Source of the DNA: Cellulomonas pakistanensis
GTDB taxonomy: Bacteria > Actinomycetota > Actinomycetes > Actinomycetales > Cellulomonadaceae
Length of the DNA stretch: 64,000 bases
Reading direction: 5' to 3'
NCBI RefSeq assembly: GCF_016862755.1
Contig: NZ_BONO01000021.1
Span: 25,951 to 89,950 of the forward strand
Below are positions 62,671 to 64,000 of this stretch, in pieces (the first letter of the stretch is position 1; every line of letters starts with the position of its first letter). The notes below the pieces were generated by a model. That model ran no database searches and was not told the DNA's origin. It saw only the letters and a program-made list of their open reading frames with translations. A program made the translations under genes and the position numbers.

Positions 62671-63396
62671 GTGCCAGCCGCCGTCCTCCACAGCACCGTG
62701 CTCGACGTGATCGGCCGACGCGTCACGGGCGGCGAGCTGCCCGCCGGCACGGTGCTCACGCTGCAGGCGCTCGGCGCCGAGTTCGACGTCTCGCGCACCG
62801 TCGCGCGCGAGGTCATGCGGATGCTGGAGGGCCTGGGGCTCGTGCGCTCGAGCCGCCGCGTCGGCCTGGTCGTGCTCGGCCCGGAGCACTGGAACGTGCT
62901 CGACCCGCGCGTCATCGCGTGGCGGCTGCAGGGCCCGGGCCGCGTCGCCCAGCTGCGGTCGCTGACGGAGCTCCGGCACGCCGTCGAGCCGCTCGCCGCG
63001 GCCGGCGCTGCCCGGCACGCCTCCCCCGAGGTGCGGGCCGAGATCCTCGACCTCGCGCGGCGGATGCGGGCGCTCGGCGAGGCCGGGGAGGCGCAGGAGG
63101 ACGAGTTCCTCGCGCTCGACATCCGGATGCACCAGCTGCTGCTCCGGTCGAGCGGAAACGAGCTGTTCGGCGCCCTCGCCGACGTGGTCGCGGCCGTGCT
63201 GTCGGGCCGGACGTCGGTCGGGCTCATGCCGGCCTCCCCGGTCCCGTCGGCGCTCGACGGCCACGAGGCGGTCGCGCGCGCGGTGGCCCTCGGCGACGCC
63301 GGCGCCGCGCAGCGCGCGATGGCCGGCATCGTCGGCGAGGTGCAGAGCGCGCTGCCGGACGAACCCCCGGCCGGCCGCGCCGACGCGGCGTCCTGA
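62671..63396 (+). CDS. gntR: GntR family regulator with FCD domain
   Basis: A 241-residue gluconate repressor by context. The winged helix is LHSTVLDVIGRRVTGGELPA, LTLQALGAEFDVSRTVAREV, LEGLGLVRSSRRVGLVV; the FCD effector domain (about 90-225) has LRSLTELRHAVEPLAAAGAA, ALDIRMHQLLLRSSGNELF and DGHEAVARAVALGDAGAA with its metal-binding histidines. GTG 62671 follows TACCCT. Divergent from gntK-gntP. Confidence 0.9.
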   Translation: MPAAVLHSTVLDVIGRRVTGGELPAGTVLTLQALGAEFDVSRTVAREVMRMLEGLGLVRSSRRVGLVVLGPEHWNVLDPRVIAWRLQGPGRVAQLRSLTELRHAVEPLAAAGAARHASPEVRAEILDLARRMRALGEAGEAQEDEFLALDIRMHQLLLRSSGNELFGALADVVAAVLSGRTSVGLMPASPVPSALDGHEAVARAVALGDAGAAQRAMAGIVGEVQSALPDEPPAGRADAAS

Positions 63397-63528
63397 CCGG
63401 CGGTCGTCACCACCGCGGCACCGGCGGGCGCCTGGGCGGCGGGTCGGGTGCGACCGTGCGGTCGCCCGGGTGGGCCGGCGGCTGACGCCGGGCCTGCCCC
63501 GGGCGGACCCGCACGGGCACCTCGGGCC

Positions 63529-63873
63529 TCAGGCCCCGGGCGGCGTGGCGGGGGTCGTCGGCGTCGTGCCGGCCGGCGGGGTGGTGATCGGCGCGACCGG
63601 CGTGGTCGGCGCGTTCGTCGCATCCGCGTCGTCGGACGAGCGGGAGACGGCGCTCTTCACCGCGTCGACCGCCTTGTCCTTGAGCGCGGCGCCCTGGTCC
63701 TTCGCGAACCCGGCGGCCTTCGACTCCAGGTCGTCGACCGTCGACTGCACCCGCGGGTCGTGCCACGCGTCCGACGCCCAGCCCTTGATCTTCTCGAACT
63801 GCGCGCGGCCCGCGCGGGTCCCGAGCACGTAGCCCACGCCCGCGCCGAGCACGAATGCCAGCTTGCCCTTCAT
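63529..63873 (-). CDS. YtxH-like small membrane-associated protein
   Basis: A 114-residue protein. The N-terminus MKGKLAFVLGAGVGYVLGTR holds a short glycine-zipper helix, then AGRAQFEKIKGWASDAWHDP and a coiled amphipathic segment, as in YtxH/stress-protein-like actinobacterial membrane proteins. The last ~30 residues are Thr/Pro-rich. ATG 63873 has GGGAGG 6 bases upstream. Function unknown. The remaining 127 bases to the window edge show nothing identifiable. Confidence 0.75.
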   Translation of the reverse strand: MKGKLAFVLGAGVGYVLGTRAGRAQFEKIKGWASDAWHDPRVQSTVDDLESKAAGFAKDQGAALKDKAVDAVKSAVSRSSDDADATNAPTTPVAPITTPPAGTTPTTPATPPGA

Positions 63874-64000
63874 GCCTGACCTCCCGAATCTCCTGGTGGT
63901 CCGATCGAGCGTAGGCGCGCGCGTCGCCGCCCGCCCGGCGAGCGCCCGGCCCGCGGGCCCGGCCCGCCGGCCGGGCCCGCCGCAGGTCACCGGCCCGTTC

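Overview
The window is very GC-rich, coding-dense actinobacterial chromosome. The organism is most likely a cellulomonad (Cellulomonadaceae) or a close micrococcalean relative. The grounds are codon and base use, WhiB, GlnR, DUF4395, DUF5926 and DUF5063 families, many GTG starts, four-base ATGA/GTGA gene overlaps, and -10 hexamers (TANNNT) lying 6-8 bases before start codons, which implies frequent leaderless mRNAs. No phage, IS element or CRISPR array was seen; nearly everything reads as housekeeping chromosome with a few accessory inserts.

Layout. 1-5.0 kb: a minus-strand run (small membrane protein, nitrobindin-like protein, YgfZ, FUSC transporter, DUF2516, truncated asparaginase) and a membrane protein, divergent from glnR. 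6-16.5 kb: a block matching the ephE-nth-crp-ridA-DUF4177-whiB4-ponA2-phosphoesterase order remembered from mycobacteria. Here a DUF559 nuclease gene between two related 59-bp palindromes stands where marP is usually found. An RsiG-like gene behind a possible FliA-type promoter lies next to crp. 16.4-22 kb: tRNA-Pro, an 18-bp minisatellite, a diguanylate cyclase and two ABC exporters behind a YtrA-type GntR repressor. 22-27.5 kb: a quinone-oxidoreductase-like gene with an elaborate operator, asd-lysC with an internal beta-subunit start, a TauE permease, and a TetR/Ohr peroxide pair. 27.6-36.9 kb: a large LuxR regulator, DUF5063, recR, dnaX and a frameshifted gene with an internal repeat.

37-41.6 kb is a metQ-metQ-metN-metI transporter locus in which each metQ is preceded by a short cysteine-rich leader ORF, the second ending C-GLM-CCC-QLM-C. 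This looks like ribosome-mediated sensing of cysteine supply over a MetNIQ-type importer and is the most interesting regulatory system here. 41.7-50.5 kb: lactate/glycolate-type oxidases (lldD-like and glcD-like), a Ser/Thr kinase, an FtsX-type ABC exporter, the SRP RNA gene, two roadblock/LC7 proteins and an AAA ATPase. 50.6-64 kb: tRNA-Ser, a VOC protein, a glycosyltransferase, DUF5926, phosphoglucomutase, DUF998, HAD phosphatase, GNAT and MFS genes, poxB, the gluconate locus gntP-gntK/gntR, and a YtxH-like protein.

Functional themes: nitrogen control (glnR, asparaginase), cAMP and c-di-GMP signalling (crp, GGDEF, RsiG-like), cell wall and redox (ponA2, whiB4, ohr), sulfur amino acid supply (asd-lysC, the met locus), and carbon overflow (pgm, poxB, lactate and gluconate genes). 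All product names rest on recognition of the translated sequence; no database search was run.
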